In this document: positions 22,527 through 32,884 of the stretch, one piece after another | Layout: each line of letters begins with the position of its first letter | Position numbering within the stretch: position 1 is the first letter of the stretch | Source of the DNA: Massilia putida | Lineage (GTDB): Bacteria; Pseudomonadota; Gammaproteobacteria; Burkholderiales; Burkholderiaceae_D | Length of the DNA: 64,000 nucleotides | Direction of reading: 5' to 3' | Assembly: GCF_001941825.1 (NCBI RefSeq) | Contig: NZ_CP019038.1 | Span: forward strand, 2,108,001 to 2,172,000 | The notes under the pieces: generated by a model | The model's input: the letters and a program-made list of their open reading frames with translations, nothing else | Database searches by the model: none | What the model was told of the DNA's origin: nothing | Program-made: the position numbers and the translations under genes

Positions 22527-23570
22527 TTACTGGAGATTGACGCGCGAGAGCGTCTTGCCCGGCACGGGCGGCAGCGCGACGGCATTGCCGCGCAGCGTGG
22601 CCGTGACGCCGCCCGGATTGCCGACGACCACGCGCACGGGCTGGTCGACGCTGACGGTTTCCGTGCTGCCGGCCTTGACGAGGCGCGACAGCAGCGGCGC
22701 GCCGCCCTTGGCCGGCCGTACTTCGATCCACGAATCCTCGCGTACGTTCAATACGAGCGCGTTGGCGCCCGCGGCGGCCGGGGCGGCGGCGGGTGCCGGC
22801 GCGGTCGCGGCCGGCGTGGCGGCAGGCGGCACCTGCGTTGCAGTCGGCGCCGCCGGTGCCGCGGGGGCAGTCGCCGGCGGCGCGCCGGTCGCGGTCGTGC
22901 CCGGCACGTTGACGACGGGGCCCGGTGCCGCATTCGCTGCAGGCGCAGGCGCAGGCGCAGATGCCGCGGCGCCCTGGCCCGGCACGGAAATCAGCGGCAC
23001 GGCCGGATTCTGCAGGGGCTCGACGGAGCTGCCGCTGGCGACCTCGGTCGCGACGCCGTTCGCGGCCGGCGCGGCCACGCTTGAACTCGCCGTCTCGCCA
23101 CGCTGGCTGCCCGGCACGAGGCCGAAATGCCACGCGGCGGCGGCGGCCACGACGACGGCCACGGCGCCGGCGATCCAGCCCAGCGGCAGGCTCGAACGCT
23201 TGCCATGGCTCGGGAACCTGGATTCGGAGAACGAGGCCGGCGTCGGACGGCGGTTCGCCGTGACGGCGCTCGTATCGGGCGCGGGCTCGGTCTCCATGGC
23301 GATCTGGGCCACCAGCGGCGCCGGATCGAGCTTCACCAGCTTGGCGTAGGCCCGGACGAAGCCGCGGGTCACGGCTGGGCTGGGCAGCGAGGCGTAATCG
23401 CCCGCTTCCAATGCGACGACCTGGCGCACGGCCAGTTTCAACTGGTCGGCCACCTGTTCGACGGACCACCCCATCGCCTCGCGCTGCGCGGCCAGGGCCT
23501 GGCCCGGGACGCCGTGCACGGGCGGTTGGTTGTCGGGCGTCGCCGGCTGATCTGCACGCTCGGAACTCAT
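22527..23570 (-). CDS. rodZ: RodZ-like cytoskeleton/cell-shape protein
   Basis: A 347-residue bitopic membrane protein. Residues about 22-85 are a helix-turn-helix of the RodZ type ([21 protein letters not shown]), which binds MreB. A TM helix lies at 129-152. It is followed by a long Ala/Pro-rich periplasmic linker (about 200-270) and a C-terminal DUF4115 beta domain ([16 protein letters not shown]). The start is the ATG 11 bases past the pilF stop; an upstream GTG would overlap pilF. Confidence 0.92.
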   Translation of the reverse strand: MSSERADQPATPDNQPPVHGVPGQALAAQREAMGWSVEQVADQLKLAVRQVVALEAGDYASLPSPAVTRGFVRAYAKLVKLDPAPLVAQIAMETEPAPDTSAVTANRRPTPASFSESRFPSHGKRSSLPLGWIAGAVAVVVAAAAAWHFGLVPGSQRGETASSSVAAPAANGVATEVASGSSVEPLQNPAVPLISVPGQGAAASAPAPAPAANAAPGPVVNVPGTTATGAPPATAPAAPAAPTATQVPPAATPAATAPAPAAAPAAAGANALVLNVREDSWIEVRPAKGGAPLLSRLVKAGSTETVSVDQPVRVVVGNPGGVTATLRGNAVALPPVPGKTLSRVNLQ

Positions 23571-23580
23571 TGTCGTTGTC

Positions 23581-24404
23581 TCACTCACTAAATGCACCGC
23601 GCTCGAAGGCCGCGTACTCGGGCGAACCGGGGAAGCGCTTGCGCAACTGCGCCGCCAGCGAAGCTTCCGTGGCCCGGTCGCCGAGCATGTGTTTGACCCG
23701 GATGGCCAGCCACAGCACGTCGGCCGACAGCGTGTCGAGCTTCGCTGTCTCCGTCAGGCGGTTAATGAAAAACCCGGCGCGGGAATAATCGCGCCGCTCG
23801 AAATACACCCGCGCCAGCCCGGCGCTCGTGGCCGGCAGGTCGGGATCGTAACGCAGGGCATCGAGCAGATAGCGCTCGGCCGCGTCGACATTCTTCATCT
23901 TGAGGCTGCAATTTCCGGCATTGATCATGGCTTTGACCGGCGTCGCGTAATTCTGATTCTTCAGCGCCGCCTCGAAATAAGTCATGGCCTCCGCCGGCTT
24001 GCCGCCGGCGTCGCACAGGAACAGCCCGTAGTTGTTGGACAGGTCCGGATTGCGCGGCGCCAGGCGCAGCGCGTGCCGGTAGTTCTCGTCGGCCAGGGCA
24101 TTCTCGCCCATCGCCGCGTAGATCAGCGCACGCACGCCGTATGCGTCGGCATAGTCCGGGTTGGCGACGATCGCCTGCTTCACCTCGTCCAGCGCGATGT
24201 CGTACTTGCGCTCCTGGTAATAGCCCACTGCCAGTTGCAGGCGGATCTGGGCGCGCTTTTCCGCGGCCGTCTGGTCGGACAGCGTCTTGAGCTCGTGCGT
24301 GTCGCCCGCCAGGCCGCCGTTATTGCCGGCGCATGCCGCCAGCAGCAAAGGCAGGACCAGGAGCGGGGCGAGCGCGCAGGCCAGGCGTCCGGACAGCCGC
24401 GGCA

Positions 24405-24405
<1 letters not shown>
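23581..24405 (-). CDS. pilF: Type IV pilus biogenesis lipoprotein PilF/PilW
   Basis: A 274-residue pilotin that helps PilQ secretin reach and assemble in the outer membrane. The lipobox LLLAAC is at about residues 21-25. TPR repeats follow (YYQERKYDIALDEVKQAI, DAYGVRALIYAAMGENALADENYRHAL and others). Its start overlaps the rlmN stop by one base (TGATG). The rlmN-pilF-rodZ-ispG order is conserved in proteobacteria. Confidence 0.93.
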
Positions 24406-25574
<1,169 letters not shown>

Positions 25575-25705
25575 GATTGAATCCTGTGCCTTCAAAATAA
25601 GTCCCGCCCGCCGGGCTCTTTGAGCATGGGCGAGCGGGATATTGCGATGTTAAATCAGCCTTGGGCCGACCAACACAAAAAATTGCTACAAAAAATAAAC
25701 TGCGA

Positions 25706-26131
25706 TTAACGCGAATAGACGTTCAGTGCCGGGAAGAAGTAAGCGATCTCGACAGCTGCGGTCTCGGCAGCGTCCGAACCGTGCACGGCGTTGGCGTCGA
25801 TCGAGTCGGCGAAGTCGGCGCGGATGGTGCCCTTCTCAGCCTTCTTCGGGTCGGTTGCGCCCATCAGTTCGCGGTTCTTGGCAATCGCGCCTTCGCCTTC
25901 CAGCACCTGGATCATGACCGGGCCCGAGATCATGAAGTCGACCAGATCCTTGAAGAACGGACGCTCTTTGTGGACGGCGTAGAAACCTTCGGCTTCGGCG
26001 CGCGACAGCTGTGCCATGCGGGCAGCGACGATCTTCAGGCCGGCGCCTTCGAAGCGGCTGTAGATTTGGCCGATCACGTTTTTAGCGACTGCGTCAGGTT
26101 TGATGATCGACAGGGTGCGTTCGATTGCCAT
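25706..26131 (-). CDS. ndk: Nucleoside diphosphate kinase
   Basis: A 141-residue enzyme that moves the gamma phosphate of ATP to other nucleoside diphosphates through a phosphohistidine. [15 protein letters not shown], the catalytic [12 protein letters not shown] site (His near 117) and normal length are all present. GGAG eight bases before the ATG supports the start. It is the promoter-proximal gene of the long minus-strand block; the AT-rich bases 26132-26200 should carry the promoter. Confidence 0.98.
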   Translation of the reverse strand: MAIERTLSIIKPDAVAKNVIGQIYSRFEGAGLKIVAARMAQLSRAEAEGFYAVHKERPFFKDLVDFMISGPVMIQVLEGEGAIAKNRELMGATDPKKAEKGTIRADFADSIDANAVHGSDAAETAAVEIAYFFPALNVYSR

Positions 26132-26388
26132 TTAAAAACTCCAATAAAAAGAAAGGTTTAAATCGAGATTTGGGAACTCAATCAACCTTCTATTTTACCA
26201 TACATCCGCCATCCTACCGATATTGCGCCGGCTGGACGCGAGATGTTAGAGTGGCATCGATAGACCTCGTCCATACGGGGGCCGCTTATGCAAGGCTTAA
26301 AGCTTGCGTTTACGGCAGATTCCCCCCTGTTGACGGCGGGGCCAGACCCCATATGGGGAGCAAAGTGATTTCTTCCAACGGAGGCATT

Positions 26389-27072
26389 ATGATTCCCAGC
26401 CTGCAGAAAACCTTCGACGTCTCGGCCATCCAGGCCACGCGTCACCGCGTGTTGCGCAACACCTACTGGTTGTTGGCATTGTCCATGGTCCCGACCGTGC
26501 TCGGCGCCTATATCGGCCTGCAACTGGCCCTGCCGATCTTTGCCGGCGGCATGGGCGTACTGTTGTTCCTCGCCATCGCGTTCGGCTTCATCTTCGCGAT
26601 CGAGAAAACCAAGAACTCGGCGGCCGGCGTGCCGATCCTGCTCGGCTTCACGTTCTTCATGGGCCTGTGGCTGACCCCGCTGCTGCGCTACACGCTGCAC
26701 TTTTCCAATGGCGGCACGCTGATCATGACCGCGTTCGCCGGCACCGCCGCCGTGTTCGCCACGATGGCGACGATCGCGACCGTCTCCAAGCGCGATTTCT
26801 CGGGCATGGGCAGCTGGCTGTTCGCCGGCGCCATCGTCGTGATCCTGGCCGGCCTGGCCAATGTCTTCCTGCACCTGCCGGCGCTGATGCTGGTCGTGGC
26901 GGCGATGGCGATGGCGATCTTTTCGGGCTTCATCCTGTTCGACGTGAACCGCATCGTCAACGGCGGCGAGACGAACTACATCAGCGCGACGCTGGCCATC
27001 TACCTGGACATCTACAACGTGTTCACGAGCCTGCTCCAACTGCTGGGCATCGGGTTCGGCAACCGCGACTGA
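26389..27072 (+). CDS. Bax inhibitor-1 family membrane protein
   Basis: A 227-residue inner-membrane protein with seven hydrophobic helices, of the BI-1/YccA group. RNTYWLLALSMVPTVLGAYIG opens the domain, and the conserved tail TNYISATLAIYLDIYNVFTSLLQLL is at the C-terminus. E. coli YccA restrains FtsH; the role here is inferred only. GGAGG six bases before the ATG fixes the start even though the frame is open further upstream. It is divergent from ndk. Confidence 0.93.
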   Translation: MIPSLQKTFDVSAIQATRHRVLRNTYWLLALSMVPTVLGAYIGLQLALPIFAGGMGVLLFLAIAFGFIFAIEKTKNSAAGVPILLGFTFFMGLWLTPLLRYTLHFSNGGTLIMTAFAGTAAVFATMATIATVSKRDFSGMGSWLFAGAIVVILAGLANVFLHLPALMLVVAAMAMAIFSGFILFDVNRIVNGGETNYISATLAIYLDIYNVFTSLLQLLGIGFGNRD

Positions 27073-27092
27073 CTTTCGCTCGATGCATGAAG

Positions 27093-27119
27093 AGCCGGCC
27101 TGATGGCCGGCTTTTTTAT
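27093..27119 (+). terminator. Rho-independent terminator of the Bax inhibitor-1 gene
   Basis: AGCCGGCC-TGAT-GGCCGGCT followed by TTTTTATT, 20 bases past the stop codon. It is the cleanest intrinsic terminator in the window. Confidence 0.92.
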
Positions 27120-27137
27120 TTGCTTGGCCGTATGCAT

Positions 27138-27163
27138 ACGCGTGGGCACGGGGCCCACCCTAC
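27138..27163. repeat. Dispersed repeat family 2, locus 3 (single unit)
   Basis: One inverted unit, ACGCGTGGGCACGGG then GCCCACCCTAC, just past the terminator. Confidence 0.8.
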
Positions 27164-27178
27164 CGAGACGTAAATTCG

Positions 27179-27260
27179 GGGTCAGAGCCCGTTTCTGATC
27201 AATGTGGCCGAAGCACGCTTGCTTCGAAGATCATGCACCAAAAAGTGCCCTGACCCCGAA
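27179..27260. repeat. Dispersed repeat family 3, locus 1
   Basis: GGGGTCAGAGCCC at the left end and the imperfect inverse GTGCCCTGACCCCG at the right flank about 55 bases, which contain a second small palindrome (GAAGCACGCTTGCTTC). The same outer sequence occurs twice at 40324-40458. Confidence 0.75.
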
Positions 27261-27297
27261 TTTTTAACGGCAGAGCGCAGCGTCACCAAAAGTGTCG

Positions 27298-27327
27298 TTG
27301 TCAGAATCGAACGGGCCTGCGTACAAT
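27298..27327 (+). promoter_or_regulatory. Candidate promoter of the DUF2946 gene
   Basis: TTGTCA, an 18-base spacer, then TACAAT. The predicted transcript start falls on or next to the ATG at 27335, and an in-frame TGA sits at 27329-27331, so the mRNA would be nearly leaderless. Confidence 0.55.
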
Positions 27328-27334
27328 ATGATGC

Positions 27335-27673
27335 ATGTCCCGTAGCCTGGTCCACGTACTGCTGTCGCTTCTGCTGCTTGTTTCGCAGCAGTTGTCGCTC
27401 GGCCACGGCTATACGCACTGGGCGGACATCGACGAGACACTCGTCCAGCAAGCGGGCGCCGACGACGGCAGCGGCAAGCTGCCCAAGCCCGGCCTGCACG
27501 ACCTGTGCGGCCAGTGCGCGGCCAGTGCCCAGATCGCGTTTGCGCTGCCGACCACGCTGCGTCGGTTCGTCCCTGCCGAGCTGGCTTATGCCGCCCCGGC
27601 CGTGCCGGAGACTCCGGGCATCTGCCTGCTGGCGGCGTGCCCGTTCCAGTCGCGCGCCCCACCCCAAGCTTGA
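27335..27673 (+). CDS. DUF2946-type small secreted protein
   Basis: A 112-residue protein with a signal peptide (MSRSLVHVLLSLLLLVSQQLSLG) and a HDLCGQCAASAQ motif carrying two cysteines and a histidine. This layout is typical of DUF2946 proteins that sit before metal-related TonB receptors. The later part has two more cysteines and a Pro/Ala-rich end. No function is established; a metal-binding role is inferred. There is no Shine-Dalgarno before the ATG, and the signal peptide fixes the start. The TonB receptor begins 88 bases downstream. Confidence 0.75.
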   Translation: MSRSLVHVLLSLLLLVSQQLSLGHGYTHWADIDETLVQQAGADDGSGKLPKPGLHDLCGQCAASAQIAFALPTTLRRFVPAELAYAAPAVPETPGICLLAACPFQSRAPPQA

Positions 27674-27761
27674 ATAACGTTCAGAGTTTTCTCGTACCGC
27701 CCGGCCCGGCACGTCCCGGCGGCGCGGGTCGTTATCCATCTGCTTGAGGTTTTAAAAAGTC

Positions 27762-29765
27762 ATGAAAATCGAACGTACGCTGCTCGCCAGCGCGCTCCTG
27801 CTCGCCTTCCACCCGGCCGTTCGCGCGGCCGACGATCAACAGACCATCAACGAAGGCAAGATCCAGCAAGTCGTCGTCACCGCCAGCCCGCTGCGCAACG
27901 GCGAAGGCGACCAGATCCTGACCCCGGCGAAAGTGCTCGCCGGCGACGAACTGCGCGACAAGGTCGGCAGCTCGCTGGGCGAGACGCTGCAGAACGAACT
28001 GGGTGTATCCGCCTCCGCGTTCGGCGCCGGCGCGTCGCGTCCCATCATCCGCGGCATGGAAGGTTCACGCGTAAAAATGCTGGAAAACGGGATGGCGACG
28101 TCGGACGTGTCCGGCCTGTCGAACGACCACGCCGTCGCGTCCGAAGGCGCGGTCGCGCGCCAGATCGAGATCCTGCGCGGCCCGGCCGCCCTGCTGTACG
28201 GTTCGGGCGCCATCGGCGGCCTCGTCAACGTCGTCAACGAACGCATCCCGACGGCGCTGGAACCCAAGCCCACGGGCCAGATCGAGACGCGGCTCAGTAC
28301 CGTCGACAACGGCAAGAACATGTCCGGCACGCTGGACGGCGCCGTCGGCAAGATCGGCCTGCACCTCGACGGCAATATGCGCAACACGGACGACTACCAG
28401 ATCCCCGACCTGCGCGTGGTGAACGACCCGGCCTCGCGCATGAACCGCCTGCCGAATTCCGACACCAGGGAGCGCAACATCGGCGTGGGCGGTTCGTACA
28501 TCGACGACTGGGGCTATGCGGGCCTGTCGGCGTCGCACCTGACGAATTTCTACGGCATCCCGACGAACGAAGGCTCGCACATCAGCCAGCGCCAGAACCG
28601 CTACGACTTCGACAGCATCGTCAAAAGCCCGCTGGACGGCTTCGAAAGCGCGCGCATCAAGGCCGGCTATACCGATTACCACCACGCGGAACTGGACAAC
28701 GGCGTGCCTGCCACGCTGTTCTCGAACAAGTCGTTTGAATCGCGCATCGAACTCACGCACAAGCCGCTGACGAGCCTGGGACTGCACGGCACGTTCGGCG
28801 TGCAGACGGAAAACACGCACTTCTCGGCGCTGAGCGCGGAAGGCGGCCCGGACACCGTGCCCGTCACCCACTCGACGACGCAGGCCGCGTTCCTCGTCGA
28901 GGAATGGAAGCAGGGCCCGCTGCGCTGGAACGCGGGCCTGCGCTACGAACACGTCGACCGCAAGCCGGTCAGCAACAAGGAACGCAGCTTCGACTTGCAA
29001 TCCGGTTCGATCGGCGCGCTGTGGCCGTTCACGACAGGCTATTCGTTGGGCGCGACCCTGTCGTACGCGCAGCGCGCACCGTCGACGGACGAGCTGTACT
29101 CGGGCGGCCCGCACGATGCCACCCTCACCTTCGACATCGGCGATCCGGACCTGCACAAGGAAATCTCGCGCAACCTCGAACTGTCGCTGCAAAAGACGAG
29201 CGGCCTCTTGCGCTGGCGCGTGAATGCCTATCGCAACAACGTCAACAACTTCATCTTCGGCCACATCACGGGCGCGACGTTCGACGCCGACGGCAACCCG
29301 GGCGGCGATTTCCGCGAGCGTCTGTTCCAGCAGGCCAAGGCGCACATCCAGGGCGCGGAGGCGGAGATGACGTGGAACCAGGTCGGCATGGGCTGGAACG
29401 GCCGCGTGTTCGCGGACACGTCGCGCGGCTACCTCGACGATGTCGGCAACCTGCCGCTGCAACCGGCCGACCGCGTCGGCGCGGCCGTCGGCTACCGCCA
29501 GCCGCACTGGCGCGCCAGCCTCGACTGGACGCATGCGCGCGCCCAGGACCGCCTCGCCGCGTTCGAAGCTACGCCGACGCCGTCGTACAACCAGGTCGAC
29601 GCCAACGTCTCGTACACGCAGAAGCTGGAGAAGATGGACCTGACGTATTTCCTCACCGCGAAGAACCTGCTGAACGAGGACATCCGCCTGTCGACATCGC
29701 TGCTCAAGGACATCGCGCCGCTGCCGGGGCGCAACATCACGTTCGGGGTGCGGGCGAAGTTCTGA
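27762..29765 (+). CDS. TonB-dependent outer membrane receptor, ZnuD-like
   Basis: A 667-residue outer-membrane transporter. A signal peptide (about 1-22) is followed by a TonB-box-like region and the plug domain (ELRDKVGSSLGETLQNELGVSAS, RPIIRGMEGSRVKMLENGM, VEILRGPAALLYGSGAIGG-like block). The 22-strand barrel ends in the C-terminal aromatic signature (RNITFGVRAKF). The plug resembles neisserial ZnuD, a zinc receptor, but the His-rich loop is short, so zinc is a guess and copper or another chelate is possible. It probably forms a unit with the DUF2946 gene. Confidence 0.9.
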   Translation: MKIERTLLASALLLAFHPAVRAADDQQTINEGKIQQVVVTASPLRNGEGDQILTPAKVLAGDELRDKVGSSLGETLQNELGVSASAFGAGASRPIIRGMEGSRVKMLENGMATSDVSGLSNDHAVASEGAVARQIEILRGPAALLYGSGAIGGLVNVVNERIPTALEPKPTGQIETRLSTVDNGKNMSGTLDGAVGKIGLHLDGNMRNTDDYQIPDLRVVNDPASRMNRLPNSDTRERNIGVGGSYIDDWGYAGLSASHLTNFYGIPTNEGSHISQRQNRYDFDSIVKSPLDGFESARIKAGYTDYHHAELDNGVPATLFSNKSFESRIELTHKPLTSLGLHGTFGVQTENTHFSALSAEGGPDTVPVTHSTTQAAFLVEEWKQGPLRWNAGLRYEHVDRKPVSNKERSFDLQSGSIGALWPFTTGYSLGATLSYAQRAPSTDELYSGGPHDATLTFDIGDPDLHKEISRNLELSLQKTSGLLRWRVNAYRNNVNNFIFGHITGATFDADGNPGGDFRERLFQQAKAHIQGAEAEMTWNQVGMGWNGRVFADTSRGYLDDVGNLPLQPADRVGAAVGYRQPHWRASLDWTHARAQDRLAAFEATPTPSYNQVDANVSYTQKLEKMDLTYFLTAKNLLNEDIRLSTSLLKDIAPLPGRNITFGVRAKF

Positions 29766-30110
29766 TATTACCCGTCGTTCCGGCACTGCCGGAACGACTT
29801 CCGCGCAGGCGGGAACCCAAGTATTCAGCGGCCGCGCACGCGAAAATGGGTCCCGCTTCCGCGGGGACGACGAGCGGCGTATTGACGTCCCGTGCGCCGC
29901 GCGCGCGGGACGTCCATTATAGTCTTGCCATTAAACCCAATCCCATCGGCATTTGTACAACGTTTGCCGCCTAAAATGGTCCTTTGGAGACATTTTATTC
30001 TCCAGGTATCAACGGAGTTTCTCGCCCGGAAAATGTATTTTTTTTCATAGTCGTTCCAGCTTATGCATTTGCGCATAGAATGACCGCTTTCGGGCTCGGA
30101 AGCGATCAGC
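29766..30110. other. Intergenic region with repeat and AT-rich leader
   Basis: These 345 bases hold family 1 locus 4 in the first 110 and then an AT-rich stretch (about 29930-30090), which should carry the promoter of the following kinase gene. No open frame there looks coding. Confidence 0.55.
29771..29872. repeat. Dispersed palindrome family 1, locus 4
   Basis: Three modules: GTCGTTCCGGCACTGCCGGA-ACGAC hairpin; TTCCGCGCAGGCGGGAACCC; and inverted TGGGTCCCGCTTCCGCGGGGACGAC. It lies directly behind the TonB receptor stop, and its first hairpin may act as a terminator. Confidence 0.8.
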
Positions 30111-32795
30111 ATGGAAGCAGCGACGCGCGACTTTCATCTCCTCGGCAGCACCGGCGCCGTTCGCGCCGGTTACCACGTCCATGACTGGTCGGCGTCGCCA
30201 CTCGGCTCGCCGGATCGGTGGAGTCCCGCATTGCGCAATGCGGTCAGCCTGATCCTCGAATCGGAATTCCCCATGTACCTCGCCTGGGGCCCGCACCTGG
30301 CGCTGCTGTACAACGCCGCCTTCATTCCCCTTCTCGATGGCACCCATCCGGTGTCGCTCGGCCGTCCGCTGGCCCAGGTCTGGCCCGACCGCTGGCCCGG
30401 CCTGAAGCCGCTCGTCGAGCGCGCCCTCGCCGGCCACGCGACGTATGGCGAGGACGTGCCGAGCCCGATCGACCGCAACGGCAAGCCGTACAACGCGTGG
30501 TTCACGCTGGCGTACTCGCCGCTGCGCGACGACAGCGGCAACGTGCGCGGCGTGCTGTGCGTGACGAGCGAGACGACCCAGCGCGTCCAGCTGGAACGGC
30601 GCCACGCCGTGCAGCTGCGGGTGGTGGACAGCCTGCGCCGCATGCACCACCCGTCCGACATCATCGAATGCTCGTGCACGCTGCTCGGCAGGCATTTGGA
30701 ACTCGAGCGCGCCTGCTATGTCGAAACGGATGAAGCGGACGGTAGCTTCGAAGTGATGCACGACTGGGCCCGCGATGCGAGCGCGCCGCTCATCGGCCGG
30801 CGCGCCCGCCTCGACGATTTCGGCCCGCAGGCACTGGCCCTGCTGCGCACGGGCTCGCCGCTGGCCGTGCGCGACGCGACGGCCGACCCGCGCCTGCCCG
30901 AACGCGGCGACCGCTATGCGGCGGCCGGCGCGCGCGCGATCCTCGTCGTGCCGAAGGTCAGGCGCGGCCAGCTCGTGGCGGCCCTCGTCGGCTATTCGAC
31001 CCTGCCGCGCGACTGGGACGAGGAAACGCAGCGCCTCGCCACCGACATCGCCGAGCGCAGCTGGGAAGCGCTGGACCGCGTGCGCGCCGAGCAGGCCTTG
31101 CGCGACGCCGTCGCGCGCCAGACGACGCTGCTCGACATGAACGAATTCCGTCTGGAAGTGTCGGACCAGCTGCGCCACCTGAACGACCCGTCGCAGATCT
31201 TCGTGCAGACCGGCGCCCTGCTGGGCCGCTTCCTGCAGGCCAGCCGCGTGCTGTACGGCGATTACGACGCCGACAAGCAGCTCGTGACCTTCCATTCGAA
31301 TTACACGGACGGCATCGTCGCCGAACTGAACGGCACGTTTCCCGCCGCCCTGTTCGGCACGGCGAACTTCGCCTCGCTGGCCCAGGGCACGTGGGTGTCG
31401 AGCGACCTGCAGCGCGATCCGCGTACGAGCGGTGCCGACGTCTGGCCGAACTATGCCGCGCTGCAGATCCGCTCCAGCGTCGTCGTGCCGCTGAACCGCA
31501 ACGGCGCGCTGACGAGCTGCCTGTTCATCAACGACAACCTGCCGCGCGTGTGGAGCGCCGACATCGTGCGCCTGATCGAGGACGTCGCGGAGCGGGCCTG
31601 GAGCGCCGTCGAGCGCGTGCGCGCGGAGGACGCGCTGCGCCTCGCCGACCGCCGCAAGGACGAATTCCTCGCCATGCTCGCGCACGAGCTGCGCAATCCG
31701 CTGGCCCCGATCTCGGCCGCGGCCCAGCTCTTGAACATGGGCCCGCCGGACGGCGCGCGCGTGGAACGCACGAGCGCGATCATCGCGCGCCAGGTGGCGC
31801 ACATGACGGGCCTGATCGACGACCTGCTGGACGTCTCGCGCGTCACCCGCGGCCTCGTCGTGCTCGCGCGCGAAGAGGTCGACCTGCGCCGCGTGATCGG
31901 CGACGCCGTCGAACAGGTGCGCCCGCTGATCGAGGCGCGCCGCCACCAGCTGGCGCTGCACCTGTCGACGGAACCGGCCATCGTCCAGGGCGACCCGAAG
32001 CGCCTCGTGCAGGTCGTCGCCAACCTGTTGAACAACGCGGCCAAGTACACGCACGAGGGCGGCCGGCTGTCGATCTGGATGGGCATCACGGCCGAGCAGG
32101 TGCTCGTGTCCGTGTCCGACAACGGGATCGGCATCTCGGCCGAACTGCTGCCGACCGTGTTCGAGCTGTTCTCGCAGGCCGAACGTACGCCGGACCGCTC
32201 GCAAGGCGGCCTGGGCCTCGGGCTCGCGCTCGTGAAGAGTCTCGTGGAATTGCATGGCGGGATGGTGACGGCGGCCAGCGAAGGCCGCAACCTGGGCAGC
32301 GAATTCACGATCCGCCTGCCGCGCCTGCACGGCGCCGGCGTGCCGCCCTGCGAGAAGGTCGTGTCCACGCAGGCACCAGGCAGCACGCAGGGCCTGTCGC
32401 TGATGCTCGTCGACGACAACGTCGATGCCGCCATGACGCTGGGCCTGTTGCTGGAATCCGGCGGCCACGATGTGACGGTGATGCACCACCCGGGCGAAGC
32501 GCTGGAACAGGCCGCGCAGGGGCGCTACGACGCCTTCCTGCTCGACATCGGCCTGCCCGGCATGAGCGGCTACGAACTGGCGCGCCGCCTGCGCAAGCTG
32601 CCCGCGTGCGCGGACGCGACGCTCGTCGCGATCACGGGGTACGGCCAGCAATCGGACCAGGCGAGCGCGGCGTATGCCGGCTTCGACAGCTACTTCGTCA
32701 AGCCGGTCGATCCGGCAGGGTTATTCGCACTGCTCGACCGGGTGGCACCCGGTAGGGTGGGCGGCCCTCCGCCCACGCGTTCACCCGCCGCGTGA
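30111..32795 (+). CDS. Hybrid sensor histidine kinase with PAS and GAF domains
   Basis: An 894-residue soluble kinase. The order is: PAS domain with the DWSASPLGSPDRW entry (about 20-155); GAF domain (about 165-325); second GAF domain (about 340-500); HisKA (KDEFLAMLAHELRNPLAPI, His near 530); HATPase_c (NLLNNAAKYTHEGG, GLGLGLALVKSLVELHGG); and a receiver domain (about 760-885) with phospho-acceptor Asp in LLDIGLPGMSG and Lys in VKPVDP. No TM segment, so it senses a cytoplasmic signal. The last ~14 residues (GRVGGPPPTRSPAA) are encoded by a family 2 repeat. Confidence 0.9.
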   Translation: MEAATRDFHLLGSTGAVRAGYHVHDWSASPLGSPDRWSPALRNAVSLILESEFPMYLAWGPHLALLYNAAFIPLLDGTHPVSLGRPLAQVWPDRWPGLKPLVERALAGHATYGEDVPSPIDRNGKPYNAWFTLAYSPLRDDSGNVRGVLCVTSETTQRVQLERRHAVQLRVVDSLRRMHHPSDIIECSCTLLGRHLELERACYVETDEADGSFEVMHDWARDASAPLIGRRARLDDFGPQALALLRTGSPLAVRDATADPRLPERGDRYAAAGARAILVVPKVRRGQLVAALVGYSTLPRDWDEETQRLATDIAERSWEALDRVRAEQALRDAVARQTTLLDMNEFRLEVSDQLRHLNDPSQIFVQTGALLGRFLQASRVLYGDYDADKQLVTFHSNYTDGIVAELNGTFPAALFGTANFASLAQGTWVSSDLQRDPRTSGADVWPNYAALQIRSSVVVPLNRNGALTSCLFINDNLPRVWSADIVRLIEDVAERAWSAVERVRAEDALRLADRRKDEFLAMLAHELRNPLAPISAAAQLLNMGPPDGARVERTSAIIARQVAHMTGLIDDLLDVSRVTRGLVVLAREEVDLRRVIGDAVEQVRPLIEARRHQLALHLSTEPAIVQGDPKRLVQVVANLLNNAAKYTHEGGRLSIWMGITAEQVLVSVSDNGIGISAELLPTVFELFSQAERTPDRSQGGLGLGLALVKSLVELHGGMVTAASEGRNLGSEFTIRLPRLHGAGVPPCEKVVSTQAPGSTQGLSLMLVDDNVDAAMTLGLLLESGGHDVTVMHHPGEALEQAAQGRYDAFLLDIGLPGMSGYELARRLRKLPACADATLVAITGYGQQSDQASAAYAGFDSYFVKPVDPAGLFALLDRVAPGRVGGPPPTRSPAA

Positions 32796-32882
32796 ACGGA
32801 CGAAAGTTGCGTGGCAAAGCTTACGCTGGTTGAACGCGTGAGCACGTGATTGGTGCCCCCGGCATCAATCACCCGCCCTACC
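32752..32882. repeat. Dispersed repeat family 2, locus 4
   Basis: GTAGGGTGGGCGGCC... begins inside the kinase gene at 32752. A more degenerate inverted half ends in CACCCGCCCTACCGG just before the rlmD stop. Confidence 0.8.
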
Positions 32883-32884
32883 GG

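Noticed and set aside
30045..32651. Minus-strand open frame of 868 codons antisense to the PAS/GAF kinase
   Set aside because: The plus-strand frame has clear PAS, GAF, HisKA and receiver motifs; the antisense product has none.
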